DNA of 64,000 bases from Rahnella sp. AA (GTDB lineage: Bacteria > Pseudomonadota > Gammaproteobacteria > Enterobacterales > Enterobacteriaceae). Below are positions 1 to 7,727 of this stretch, in pieces. Below the pieces are notes generated by a model that was given only the letters and a program-made list of their open reading frames with translations, ran no database searches and was not told where the DNA came from. The first letter of the stretch is position 1; each line of letters opens with the position of its first letter. Where the stretch lies: contig NZ_PITQ01000006.1 of NCBI RefSeq assembly GCF_002834385.1, forward strand, positions 186,001-250,000. The letters run 5' to 3'. A program made the position numbers and the translations under genes.

Positions 1-581
1 ACGTCAGCAATCACCACGCCAATCGCCGCCGGAGAGGCGCAGGTCATGCCGAAAGATTTGCCGATCGGTGCGCCGAACGCCTTGTTAAGGGCGAAACTGG
101 CGCGGGCGGTATATTGAAATTCGAGATGTCCCGCCGGTGAACCATAAACGTCGCCCATAGTGCGTTCGATTTCTGACAACGCCACTTCAATGGCGCGACG
201 GACATCCGACACATCGGCAGCGCCGAAAATGATTAAACATCCGTGTCCGCCGCCACCTTCTGTATCACGCGCCAGTTCAATCGAGATCACTTCGCTGTTG
301 GTCGCTTTCACGGCTTCGTCCGCTGCGAAAATATGCGGGCCTGCGCCGGTGCGCGCACCCAGAATACCGATAGAGCGATATTTCTTGTCGATATTCATGA
401 CGTCATGTAATTGATGATCGACATTGGCAATGACCAGACCAATAGTATGGCCGAGGGCGGTGCCGACAAATTCTGTCAGACCACAACCGGCAATACTGGC
501 GGCTGTTTTGCCTCTGCCATTTTCATCAGTCTGTTTATTCACTACTTCAGATATAATCTGCTCAACAAGATTATCTCTCAT
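1..581 (-). CDS. pduB: PduB-like microcompartment shell protein (partial)
   Basis: Trimeric (tandem BMC domain) shell protein of a propanediol-type microcompartment, recognised by close resemblance to PduB. The 193 visible residues include SLTEFVGTA-like (GLTEFVGTALG), KKYRSIGILGARTGAGP and YTARASFALNKAFGAPIG segments typical of that family. The start ATG is at 579-581, preceded by AGAGG on the minus strand. PduB family members are near 230-270 residues, so roughly the last quarter lies beyond the left edge. It follows pduA by 21 bp on the same strand, as in known pdu operons. The insertion between the N-terminal peptide and the first BMC domain is shorter than I recall for Salmonella PduB. 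Family assignment is secure; which metabolic core it encloses cannot be seen here. Confidence 0.93.
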   Translation of the reverse strand, partial: MRDNLVEQIISEVVNKQTDENGRGKTAASIAGCGLTEFVGTALGHTIGLVIANVDHQLHDVMNIDKKYRSIGILGARTGAGPHIFAADEAVKATNSEVISIELARDTEGGGGHGCLIIFGAADVSDVRRAIEVALSEIERTMGDVYGSPAGHLEFQYTARASFALNKAFGAPIGKSFGMTCASPAAIGVVIAD

Positions 582-602
582 GGTCAGTATCCTCTGGCGT
601 TA

Positions 603-884
603 TTAACCGACGGCTTTTGGCAGAATTTTTTCCACTTCGATATGCGGGCGCGGAATAACGTGGACAGAAACCAGTTCACCCACTTTCAGGGCTGCCGCAG
701 AACCGGCGTCAGTGGCTGCTTTTACTGCGCCGACGTCGCCGCGCACCATCACAGTGACCAGGCCGGAACCGATCTTTTCATAACCCACCAGCGTGACATT
801 GGCGGATTTGACCATGGTATCTGCCGCTTCAATTGCAGAAACCAGCCCTTTAGTTTCAACCATACCTAGTGCTTCTTGTTGCAT
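603..884 (-). CDS. pduA: PduA-type hexameric shell protein (BMC-H)
   Basis: Single BMC-domain protein of 93 residues forming the hexameric facets of the microcompartment shell. It starts [13 protein letters not shown] and keeps the PduA core: [35 protein letters not shown], here read in parts, and the C-terminal [16 protein letters not shown]. The start at 882-884 is chosen over an in-frame ATG 19 codons upstream because it has AGAGGT at a normal distance and matches the family N-terminus. It is the first shell gene after a 327-bp intergenic stretch, so it probably has its own promoter in addition to read-through from the adh-pduL-ackA genes upstream. PduJ is the near-identical alternative name; the position next to pduB favours pduA. 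Confidence 0.93.
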   Translation of the reverse strand: MQQEALGMVETKGLVSAIEAADTMVKSANVTLVGYEKIGSGLVTVMVRGDVGAVKAATDAGSAAALKVGELVSVHVIPRPHIEVEKILPKAVG

Positions 885-1211
885 AACGACCTCTGATATT
901 GAGTGGGAATATCGGTAAGCGCGGGAGTTAATAAAAGTCACCGCCGCGGGGTTTTCATTCTGCGCATAAACACTTCACGCACGATGATAGTAAGGATTTA
1001 GGGACAAAATGTTTTGCCCGCCAGCCGGACTATCTTGTTATTCCGGCAAACAGCCGGACAATAAAATCCATCTGCATTAAATAGCGCTGAATAAATAAAA
1101 AATGCTGAAACCGGCACGTACGAAACCCGCCCATGAATAAGGGGAATTGTTATTCAGATCTCAGTTTTATTTATTCTTTACTGCACAGAACTTAATAATC
1201 AAAATCCGGAA
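885..1211. promoter_or_regulatory. intergenic region before pduA with a repeated 9-mer
   Basis: This 327-bp gap separates the acetate kinase gene from pduA. No gene is seen. The 9-mer CAGCCGGAC occurs at 1022-1030 and again at 1051-1059, a 29-bp period, with the related ATTCCGGCAA between them. Direct repeats spaced by nearly three helical turns upstream of a shell operon suggest a regulator site, for instance for an AraC-type PocR-like activator, but no regulator gene is in view. No convincing sigma-70 or sigma-54 promoter was identified, and no clear terminator follows the kinase gene. Confidence 0.3.
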
Positions 1212-2411
1212 TTACCTTGCTGCGGAAATAGCCTGCGCATCACGGGCAATCATTTTTTCTTCATTGGTCGGGATCACGGCAATCTTCGGCGTATCAGTTT
1301 TTGAAATCAGCCCGAAGCAGCCACCGCAGGTTTCCTGATTTTTTTGTGCGTCCAGTTTCAGGCCAAAAACACTCAGGCGTGCAATGGTCAGTTCCCGTAC
1401 CAGCGCAGAATTCTCGCCAATACCGCCGGTGAAAATCAAAGCGTCCAGGCGTTTAAGCGAAGTGAGATGCCCGCCCAGATGACGCGCCAGCCGGTGAACC
1501 ATCACGTCGATCGCCAGGGTGGCGCGCGGATCACCGTTACTGCGGGCTTCCTGCAACGTCCGGCAATCGCTGGATATGCCGGACAATCCGAACAGACCGG
1601 ACTGGTTATTCACCATTTTATACAGTGCATCGATCGTCTGCCCGGTACAGGCCGCGATATGCGCCGCCGCACCAAAATCCAGATCGCCGCAGCGCGTCCC
1701 CATCACCAGCCCTTCCAGCGGCGTCATGCCCATCGACGTATCCACACTTTCTCCGTTCTGCACCGCACACACCGAAGAACCGTTACCCAAATGCGCAATC
1801 AGAATGCCGTGGTCGTCCGGGTCCAGACCCAGCGCTGACACCGCCTGCGCGGCAATATACCGGTGAGACGTGCCGTGAAAGCCGTAGCGCCGCACCTGAT
1901 AACGTTCCTGATATTCCAGCGGGATGGCGTAGGTATAGGCTGCTGGCGGCAGCGTCTGGTGGAACGCCGTGTCGAACACGGCGATTTGTGCCACCTCCGG
2001 CAAAAGTGCGATTGCCGCTTCGATACCGGTCAGATTGGCCGGATTATGCAGCGGTGCCAGAGCGGAAAGGGCACGGATCTTTTCAATGACGTCCGGGGTG
2101 AGCAGCACGGAATGTTTGAATTCGCTGCCCCCGTGCGCCACGCGATGACCGATAGCATGCACATCGCGCAACCACTGGCGCTCCGCCAGTTCGGCGAATA
2201 ACGCTTTCAGCGCACAAACATGACTTGCCTCGCTCAGCGCCAGCGTAGATTTCTGACCAGTCAGGTCTTTGAGCGTCATCGTCGCGTTGTCCAGCCCGAG
2301 CCTTTCTGCCAGCCCGGAGAGCACCGGCGCGCCGTCCCCGACCGGGATCAGCGAAAATTTCAGCGAGGATGAACCGCAGTTAATAACCAAAATCAGTGAA
2401 GCGAAGGACAT
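1212..2411 (-). CDS. acetate/propionate kinase (AckA/PduW family)
   Basis: Converts acyl phosphate plus ADP to the acid plus ATP, the energy-yielding last step of microcompartment aldehyde metabolism. The 399-residue length and motifs fit the family: N-terminal VINCGSSSLKF, the catalytic-region YGFHGTSHRYI, the nucleotide-binding HLGNGSSVCA and the C-terminal FTGGIGENS. It starts at 2409-2411 after AGGGG. It lies in the same strand and run as pduL, whose product makes the acyl phosphate, so it most likely serves as PduW (propionate kinase) rather than as the housekeeping AckA, which normally sits next to pta. Substrate preference between acetate and propionate cannot be read from sequence alone. 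Confidence 0.9.
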   Translation of the reverse strand: MSFASLILVINCGSSSLKFSLIPVGDGAPVLSGLAERLGLDNATMTLKDLTGQKSTLALSEASHVCALKALFAELAERQWLRDVHAIGHRVAHGGSEFKHSVLLTPDVIEKIRALSALAPLHNPANLTGIEAAIALLPEVAQIAVFDTAFHQTLPPAAYTYAIPLEYQERYQVRRYGFHGTSHRYIAAQAVSALGLDPDDHGILIAHLGNGSSVCAVQNGESVDTSMGMTPLEGLVMGTRCGDLDFGAAAHIAACTGQTIDALYKMVNNQSGLFGLSGISSDCRTLQEARSNGDPRATLAIDVMVHRLARHLGGHLTSLKRLDALIFTGGIGENSALVRELTIARLSVFGLKLDAQKNQETCGGCFGLISKTDTPKIAVIPTNEEKMIARDAQAISAAR

Positions 2412-2453
2412 GATGACCCCTGTTAATCATTACCGGTTTAAGAAAATTGTTTG

Positions 2454-2954
2454 TCAGCGGGAGGGCGTAATCACGTAGCGTGCGGCACTGAAACGCCGGA
2501 GCGTATTGCGCGCCACGGTTAAATCCTGTTCCACCGTGCCGCCGCTTATGCCAATCGCGCCCAGCAGCACGCCGTCTGACCAGCACGGCAACCCACCGCC
2601 GATGCAGCAAATTCCGCTTTCCTGTTGCAGGCCGTAAAGTTCCGCACCGGGTTGTACCTGCAAGGCGAGTTCATGCGTGGCCATTTTCAGCGCAACGGCG
2701 GTCCAGGCCTTTTCCGTAGCCAGCCGGTGGCTGACCAGCAGCGCCTCTTCCATGCTGAAAAAATAACGCTGATGCCCGCTGGCACCGGCAAGGCTGAATA
2801 CCACTGGAATGCCGATGGCCTGTGCTTCAAGCGCCGCAAACTGCGCCATTGCCGCGCAGTCTTCCAGACTCATCGTCCGCCGGGATTGCAGTTTTTGGGC
2901 AGAAATGGCCGAGTGGATCCAGCCGTCGAGTGGCATTTCATCGCGTGCTGACAT
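2454..2954 (-). CDS. HbpS/GlcG-type protein (PduO C-terminal domain-like), microcompartment-associated
   Basis: A 166-residue single-domain protein of the GlcG/HbpS (DUF336) family, the same fold as the C-terminal half of PduO, where it can bind haem. Family features seen are the segment AIGIPVVFSLAGASG, a central variable loop and the glycine-rich GGGLPCW...GVLLGAIGISGG near the end. The N-terminal adenosyltransferase half of PduO is absent, so this is not a cobalamin adenosyltransferase. It follows the EutN gene by 9 bp with a good ribosome site (GAGGAA). Such stand-alone domains are common in glycyl-radical-enzyme and Pdu-like microcompartment loci; their biochemical role is not settled. 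A second, secreted member of the family lies at 31838-32305. Confidence 0.72.
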   Translation of the reverse strand: MSARDEMPLDGWIHSAISAQKLQSRRTMSLEDCAAMAQFAALEAQAIGIPVVFSLAGASGHQRYFFSMEEALLVSHRLATEKAWTAVALKMATHELALQVQPGAELYGLQQESGICCIGGGLPCWSDGVLLGAIGISGGTVEQDLTVARNTLRRFSAARYVITPSR

Positions 2955-2963
2955 GGCAGTTCC

Positions 2964-3230
2964 TCACAACAGTTCCTGCGGATCCACGATGCCCACCACC
3001 GCGGCATCAATCACGGAATGCTCTTTGGTATTACTCATGCGCGCCGAGCTGCCGGTGGTGATAATGACGATTTCGCCATTTCCCGCGCCGACAAAATCCA
3101 CGGCGACCTGTGCACTGCCGGTCGGCTGATAATGTTCATCAAGCCGGGCAACCATCAGTAATTTTGCGCCGTTGAGTGAGGCGTGCTTGGTCGTGGAAAC
3201 CAGCGCGCCGGTGACTTTTGCCAGATACAT
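2964..3230 (-). CDS. EutN/PduN/CcmL-type pentameric vertex protein
   Basis: An 88-residue BMC-P protein that forms the pentamers capping the vertices of the microcompartment shell. It begins MYLAKVTGALVSTTKHASLNGAKLLMV, here a continuous family signature, followed by the conserved VAVDFVGAGNGEIVIITTGSSAR and the C-terminal AVVGIVD. The start has a near-perfect ribosome site (GGGAGG) seven bases upstream. It sits between the flavoprotein gene and the HbpS-like gene in one tightly packed run. Together with pduA and pduB it supplies hexamer, trimer and pentamer, the three shell parts needed for a closed compartment. Whether to call it PduN or EutN is a matter of locus type. Confidence 0.92.
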   Translation of the reverse strand: MYLAKVTGALVSTTKHASLNGAKLLMVARLDEHYQPTGSAQVAVDFVGAGNGEIVIITTGSSARMSNTKEHSVIDAAVVGIVDPQELL

Positions 3231-3243
3231 ATTTCCTCCCGGT

Positions 3244-3951
3244 TCACCGGATCACGGTGATGTTCTGTCGGCGAATTTCATCCTGCGCAGCAGGCGTGAT
3301 CAGCGTGTTGCTGTCGATACGTAACCGCTGCGTGGTACGGTGCTGGCGGATATCACTGAGGGTGATCAGCCGTTTTTTACCGGTTATTTCTGTGCTGACC
3401 TGAACATCCGAATTTATGCCCGTCACCGCAATACCGTACTGCCTGAGCACATCCGCATAACCGGCGAGACGCGCCATCAGCGGCGGTGGAAATCCGCTGT
3501 CAGCCTGGTTAAGCAGTTCGGGCGGCAGGGTCGCAATCACGTTTTTTTGCTTTTCCAGCGCATGGAAAACCCAGCCGGTGGCGAGGTTGTCACGAATGCC
3601 GAGCGCAATTTTGGTCAGGCTGTTGCCCGAAAGCGCAGGCAGATACAGACTGTCGTAATCCTCTCCGCCCGCAAGCTGTTCGTCAGCACTTTTGTCATCG
3701 ACAACCACGCCAGCCGCCATATCAGCGAGCAACGCGATTTTCAGGCCGCCGAGGATCGCGCTGTGAGAGAACGCGACCCGAAGCCGGTAACCCGCGTGTT
3801 CAAGTGCCCGCATGCCGCGCAGCGTCACCGGCAACGTGGTCACATCGCTGCCGGTGATCACCACGCGCACGGTTTTCACTGTCTGCTTTTTTTCTGCCAG
3901 CAGGTTGGCGATAACCGTATCCAGCCACCGGGACAGCGCCTGACTTTCCAT
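3244..3951 (-). CDS. microcompartment-associated flavoprotein-like protein
   Basis: A 235-residue protein. The N-terminal two thirds resemble the flavoprotein fold of phosphopantothenoylcysteine-decarboxylase relatives: a Rossmann-like opening (VRVVITGSD), a central stretch (YDSLYLPALSGNSLTKIALGIRDNL, quoted in parts) with the S/T-x-x-KIA-x-GIxDNL pattern, and a C-terminal tail resembling PduM or EutJ-locus proteins (LITPAAQDEIRRQNITVIR). The start at 3949-3951 is preferred to a longer in-frame one because AGAGGAAAA precedes it at the right spacing. Flavoproteins of this kind are described in glycyl-radical microcompartment loci, whereas the classical cobalamin pdu operon of Salmonella lacks one. 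Function unknown; it may carry electrons or recycle a cofactor within the shell, which is inference. Confidence 0.6.
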   Translation of the reverse strand: MESQALSRWLDTVIANLLAEKKQTVKTVRVVITGSDVTTLPVTLRGMRALEHAGYRLRVAFSHSAILGGLKIALLADMAAGVVVDDKSADEQLAGGEDYDSLYLPALSGNSLTKIALGIRDNLATGWVFHALEKQKNVIATLPPELLNQADSGFPPPLMARLAGYADVLRQYGIAVTGINSDVQVSTEITGKKRLITLSDIRQHRTTQRLRIDSNTLITPAAQDEIRRQNITVIR

Positions 3952-3979
3952 GGTTTTCCTCTTTCTGTCCGTTAAATGA

Positions 3980-4657
3980 CTATCCGGTATAACGGCTAAC
4001 GAAATCGCCGTTGCGCAGGCCAAAGCCGTTGGCTTCTTCCACATCAATATGCAGCTCCAGCACCGCATCGGCACTGACGCGCACCACGACGTGGCTCAGC
4101 ACGCCAGCACGCTGCCCACCGGCTGCAAGATTAATTTCCATTCCGTCGCGCAACCCGTGCAGCTCAGCTTCCTGCGGCGAAATATGGATATGCCGCCAGG
4201 CGACAATCGCACCATGTGGTTTTATCACCTGCCCGCGCGGGCCAATAATTTCCAGCCCCGGCGAATCGAGCAGATCGCCTGACATGCGCACCGGTGCTTT
4301 TACCCCGAGCACAAAGCTGTCGGCTACCGAAATCTCAATCTGCGTGGTGCTGCGCAGCGGCCCGAGAATGCGCACATTACTGATGTCGCCTTTTTTGCCG
4401 CGCAACGTCACCGTTTCTTCCGCCGCAAACTGGCCGGGCTGTTTCACCGCTTTCATGCGCGTCAGCGTGGAACCTGCGCCAAACAACAAATCCATGTCTT
4501 CGCGGCACAGATGAATATGGCGGTTTGAAACGCCGACCGGCACTTGAAGATGCGGGATATTTCCGGCGGTAGCTGGCTGCGGCAATTTTTCTCCGGCCGC
4601 CAGTTCCTGCATGATTTGTTGTGTGATCCACTGCGCTTGTTGCTGGCTGTAATTCAT
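3980..4657 (-). CDS. pduL: phosphate propanoyltransferase PduL
   Basis: Transfers the acyl group of propionyl-CoA (or acetyl-CoA) to phosphate, regenerating CoA inside the compartment and feeding the acyl kinase. The 225-residue protein has the duplicated PduL domain with both metal-binding motifs: SNRHIHL near residue 44 and AWRHIHISPQEA near residue 153. An N-terminal amphipathic peptide (YSQQQAQWITQQIMQEL) precedes the domain and looks like an encapsulation peptide that targets cargo to the shell lumen. Its neighbour on the upstream side is the alcohol dehydrogenase gene, 38 bp away, and downstream the flavoprotein gene. Confident on family and role. Confidence 0.93.
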   Translation of the reverse strand: MNYSQQQAQWITQQIMQELAAGEKLPQPATAGNIPHLQVPVGVSNRHIHLCREDMDLLFGAGSTLTRMKAVKQPGQFAAEETVTLRGKKGDISNVRILGPLRSTTQIEISVADSFVLGVKAPVRMSGDLLDSPGLEIIGPRGQVIKPHGAIVAWRHIHISPQEAELHGLRDGMEINLAAGGQRAGVLSHVVVRVSADAVLELHIDVEEANGFGLRNGDFVSRYTG

Positions 4658-4695
4658 GACGTAAAAGACCCTGATCGGTAAGTAAGAAAATGAGA

Positions 4696-5814
4696 TTATC
4701 CGGCGATCTGCGTAAGCAGCCGGTCGATATCCTGTTCAGTGGGCTGACGCGGATTCGACGCTGTACATCCGTCCGCCAGCGTGGCGTGGACAAGCGGCTG
4801 GCGCAGCGGCTCAAACATCGCGCTGTCGGTGCCGAGCGCTTTTAAGGTTGCCGGAATGCCAAAGTGCTGGTTTAACGCGCGGATTTTCGCCACGGTCTGC
4901 GCGATGATTTGCGGCGCACTGCCCTGCTCTATTCCCAGGATTTTCCCGAGTTTCACGTAGCGTTCCGTGGTCTGCGCGCTGGCCTGTTCGCTGTTGAATT
5001 CAATCAGCAGCGGCAGCAACATGGCGTTAATTTTACCGTGCGGAATATGCAGCATGCCGCCGAGGGCGTGCGCCATTCCGTGAACCAGCCCCAGCCCGGC
5101 AGAGTTAAACGCCATGCCCGCCATACATGAGGCGTTGTGCATATGCGTACGGGCGCAGATGTCCTGCTCGTTGCTATAGACCTGCGGCAAATAACGCCAA
5201 ACCAGCGCAATGGCTTTTTCTGCCAGCGCATCGCTGAAATCATTCGCACCGGTTGAAACCAGCGCTTCGATGGCGTGTGTCAGCACGTCCATGCCGGTAT
5301 CGACGGCAATATGGCGCGGCACGCTCAGCACCAGCTGCGGATCCAGAATCGCGATATCCGGCACCAGCGCCTGCGACACCAGCGGATATTTGCGACCATT
5401 CTGCGGGTCGGAAATAATGGCGTATGACGTCACTTCGGAACCCGAACCACTGGTGGTCGGGATCGCAATCAGCTCAATCCGGTGCTGCTGATAATGTTCC
5501 TCCAGCGTCACTTTTATGCCCTTTGCCGCGTCCAGCGAGGAGCCACCGCCCAGCGCAATAATCACGTCCGGTCTGAAGGCTTTAAAATGCGCCGCACCCT
5601 CTTTCAGAATGTCGATATCCGGGTCCGGCCTGACGTCGCCGTAAACCGACACCGTCGCGCGCGGCATGTGCGCACACAGGGCCGCGGCTTTTCCCGAGCT
5701 CACCATAAAAGCGTCGGTGACTATCGCGACCTTTCTATCATTGAGGGTGTTTAACGCAGTTAACGCCCCGTTGCCGAAATACACGCGCGGGCTGGAGAAA
5801 AACGAATTCGCCAT
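4696..5814 (-). CDS. iron-containing alcohol dehydrogenase (PduQ/EutG-like)
   Basis: Reduces the aldehyde made inside the microcompartment to the alcohol and recycles NADH to NAD+. It is a type III (iron-dependent) dehydrogenase of 372 residues with the NAD-binding GGGSSLDAAKG, the PTTSGSGSEVT loop, the family signature DVLTHAIEALVS and metal-ligand histidines in HGMAHALGG and HIPHGKINA. The start at 5812-5814 (MANSFFSSPRVYFG) is chosen because AAGGTAG lies eight bases upstream; a longer in-frame start lacks a site. It is the first gene of the leftward run that ends in the shell genes, divergent from the ABC operon at 6084. Propanol or ethanol dehydrogenase activity is inferred from context. 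Confidence 0.88.
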   Translation of the reverse strand: MANSFFSSPRVYFGNGALTALNTLNDRKVAIVTDAFMVSSGKAAALCAHMPRATVSVYGDVRPDPDIDILKEGAAHFKAFRPDVIIALGGGSSLDAAKGIKVTLEEHYQQHRIELIAIPTTSGSGSEVTSYAIISDPQNGRKYPLVSQALVPDIAILDPQLVLSVPRHIAVDTGMDVLTHAIEALVSTGANDFSDALAEKAIALVWRYLPQVYSNEQDICARTHMHNASCMAGMAFNSAGLGLVHGMAHALGGMLHIPHGKINAMLLPLLIEFNSEQASAQTTERYVKLGKILGIEQGSAPQIIAQTVAKIRALNQHFGIPATLKALGTDSAMFEPLRQPLVHATLADGCTASNPRQPTEQDIDRLLTQIAG

Positions 5815-6020
5815 TATTTCAACTACCTTGCTCAGATGACCGGCATGCAAATCACGGTCGTAAAAAGATGCCTTTAACCTAACATTGGCGGTCTGCCGGG
5901 GCGTTGCTCAGGGTTGTGCAGGTGGAGGACTTTTTTGCCCTGTTGTTTTCAGAACGGGCAAAAAAATGCAGAAAGGGAAACTATCCGCAGATAAAAACTC
6001 ACAAAATCTTTTGCATCAAA

Positions 6021-6049
6021 TTGACACATTTTGTTATGTTATCACATAT
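6021..6049 (+). promoter_or_regulatory. possible promoter of the metal/peptide ABC operon
   Basis: A perfect -35 hexamer TTGACA lies at 6021-6026, followed after 17 bp by the poor -10 ACATAT. Transcription would begin near 6056, only a short distance before the candidate start codons of the first ATPase gene at 6066 and 6084. The region is AT-rich and sits in the divergent interval between the microcompartment operon and this one. No Fur or NikR-like palindrome was found. Confidence 0.28.
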
Positions 6050-6083
6050 CAAACACACCACTGCGATGAACAGGTTGAAGGGA

Positions 6084-6902
6084 ATGACTGCTGACAGGGC
6101 GAAAAATGTCGAACCGGTCCTTGAAGTTAAAGGGCTGATGCTGGAGATCGCCGGTGAAAAACGTGTCGCGGATTTGTGCTTTTCGGTGAACGCGGGCGAG
6201 CGGGTTTGCCTGCTCGGCGCTTCCGGCTCGGGCAAATCGCTGACCGCAAAAACCATCACAGGTACGCCGCCTGCGGGCGCAAAGCTCAGCGGCAGCATTC
6301 GCATAAACGGCATTGAAGTCAGCGGCAAACATCCTGTGGCGCGTTGCGCACAAAGCCGCGTGGCGACGGTATTCCAGGACTCTTCCACCGCACTCAATCC
6401 TCTGATGACGCTCGGCAAACAGCTGAATCTCGCCCTGCCTGCGGCCAGCGCGGACGAACTCGCCAAAATGCTTGAACGGGTCGGGCTGGGTGAAATCCCA
6501 AACTTTACGGCGCGTTATCCGGCAGAACTTTCCGGCGGCCAGCGGCAGCGCTTGTGTATCGCGCTGGCAATGCAGTCATCTTCCGCGTTGCTTGTGGCCG
6601 ATGAGCCGACCACCGCGCTCGACGTGCTCACACAGCAACGGGTTTTGCAGGTGATGCGTGATGCTTGCGAAAATGCGCAACAACCCCGCGCCCTGTTGTT
6701 TATCACGCACGACATCGCCGTTGCCGCGCAACTTTGCGGACGTGCGCTGGTGATGGAAAACGGGCATCTGGTGGAATCCGCCCCGATGGCGCAATTACTG
6801 AATAATCCACAACACGCCTACACCAGACGGCTGGTTGCGGCGGCAAAACACAGCGCGGCGCTGCACCGGAATGCCTCCACGTTAAGCGCGGTGGCCGTCT
6901 GA
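6084..6902 (+). CDS. ABC transporter ATPase, DppD/NikD/CntD type
   Basis: First of two nucleotide-binding subunits of a nickel/peptide-family importer. With the start used here (272 residues) the Walker A motif GASGSGKS is at 45-52, the Q-loop glutamine near 98, the signature LSGGQ at 149-153, Walker B ending in ADEPT at 172-176 and the switch histidine at 209. The start is uncertain: ATG 6084 has AAGGGA almost touching it, ATG 6066 has no ribosome site, and the open frame continues upstream to 5904. The C-terminal extension beyond residue 240 contains the NPQHAYTRRL segment typical of oligopeptide/nickel ATPases. Its stop overlaps the next start as ATGA. Substrate is not determined by the ATPase; see the fused permease and MFS entries. 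Confidence 0.88.
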   Translation: MTADRAKNVEPVLEVKGLMLEIAGEKRVADLCFSVNAGERVCLLGASGSGKSLTAKTITGTPPAGAKLSGSIRINGIEVSGKHPVARCAQSRVATVFQDSSTALNPLMTLGKQLNLALPAASADELAKMLERVGLGEIPNFTARYPAELSGGQRQRLCIALAMQSSSALLVADEPTTALDVLTQQRVLQVMRDACENAQQPRALLFITHDIAVAAQLCGRALVMENGHLVESAPMAQLLNNPQHAYTRRLVAAAKHSAALHRNASTLSAVAV

Positions 6903-7723
6903 TGAATCCTTCACTGCAACTCGTCACCGAACCGTTTTTGCACCTTCACAACGTCAGCCGGAATCTGGCCGTTCCGGGGTTTTTCTGGCAGAAAAAACGA
7001 GAATCTGCGCCGCTGTTTTCACACTTATCCTTACGTATTGGCCGCCACGAGCGCGTCGGGCTGGTGGGCGCTTCCGGCTGCGGCAAATCCTCACTCCTGA
7101 GAATTTTGCTGGCGATGGACGCGCCGGACAGCGGCGATGTGTTTTGCGACGGAAAACCTGTCCGCCCCGGTTCTGCCCGTTCGCTGCGGGAATACCGCCA
7201 GCGGGTGCAATACATTCCGCAGGATCCGGCCGGTTCACTGCCGCCCAATCAGAATGTCGGCCAGATTATCACTGAGCCGCTGAAACGTCTGGGTTTTCAG
7301 GGTGAGATAAAAGCACGCGTGACACAGGTGATGGCGCAGGCTGGCCTGCCGGAAATGCTGATACACCGCTCTGCGGGTGCCTTATCCGGCGGGCAGGCAC
7401 AGCGCGTGGCGATTGCCCGTGCGCTGGCAATCCGCCCCGAATTTCTGATTGCCGATGAACCTGTCAGCGGGCTGGATTTACCGCTGCGTGAGCAAATCAA
7501 ACAGCTTTTACAACAGGTTACGCAGCAAAACGGCATGGGGCTGCTGATGGTGACGCACGATATTTCGATGGTGGCCGGGCTGTGCGAACGCCTGCTGATC
7601 ATGCACGATGGCGAAATTATCGAAGACCGCCCGACGCAGGACGCGCTGCTTGCTCCGCGCCATTCGCATACCCGCCAGTTGCTGGCGGCTGTTCCTCATT
7701 TACCTTTGACCGTTAACGGATAA
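6902..7723 (+). CDS. ABC transporter ATPase, DppF/NikE/CntF type
   Basis: Second nucleotide-binding subunit, 273 residues. Walker A GASGCGKS at 56-63, a Q-loop in YIPQDPAGSLPP, signature LSGGQ at 161-165 and Walker B ending ADEP at 184-187 followed by the D-loop SGLD; the switch histidine is in VTHDIS. It starts on the ATG that overlaps the stop of the previous gene, indicating translational coupling. It is somewhat shorter at the C-terminus than peptide-importer partners such as DppF. Pairing of two different ATPases is the rule for the nickel/dipeptide family, so this operon encodes one complete importer. Confidence 0.88.
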   Translation: MNPSLQLVTEPFLHLHNVSRNLAVPGFFWQKKRESAPLFSHLSLRIGRHERVGLVGASGCGKSSLLRILLAMDAPDSGDVFCDGKPVRPGSARSLREYRQRVQYIPQDPAGSLPPNQNVGQIITEPLKRLGFQGEIKARVTQVMAQAGLPEMLIHRSAGALSGGQAQRVAIARALAIRPEFLIADEPVSGLDLPLREQIKQLLQQVTQQNGMGLLMVTHDISMVAGLCERLLIMHDGEIIEDRPTQDALLAPRHSHTRQLLAAVPHLPLTVNG

Positions 7724-7727
7724 CCCG

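Noticed and set aside
411-869. 152-codon plus-strand frame over pduA/pduB
   Set aside because: Antisense to two clear shell genes.
2454-2954. Reading this gene as full PduO (cobalamin adenosyltransferase)
   Set aside because: Only the C-terminal HbpS-like domain is present; the adenosyltransferase half is missing.
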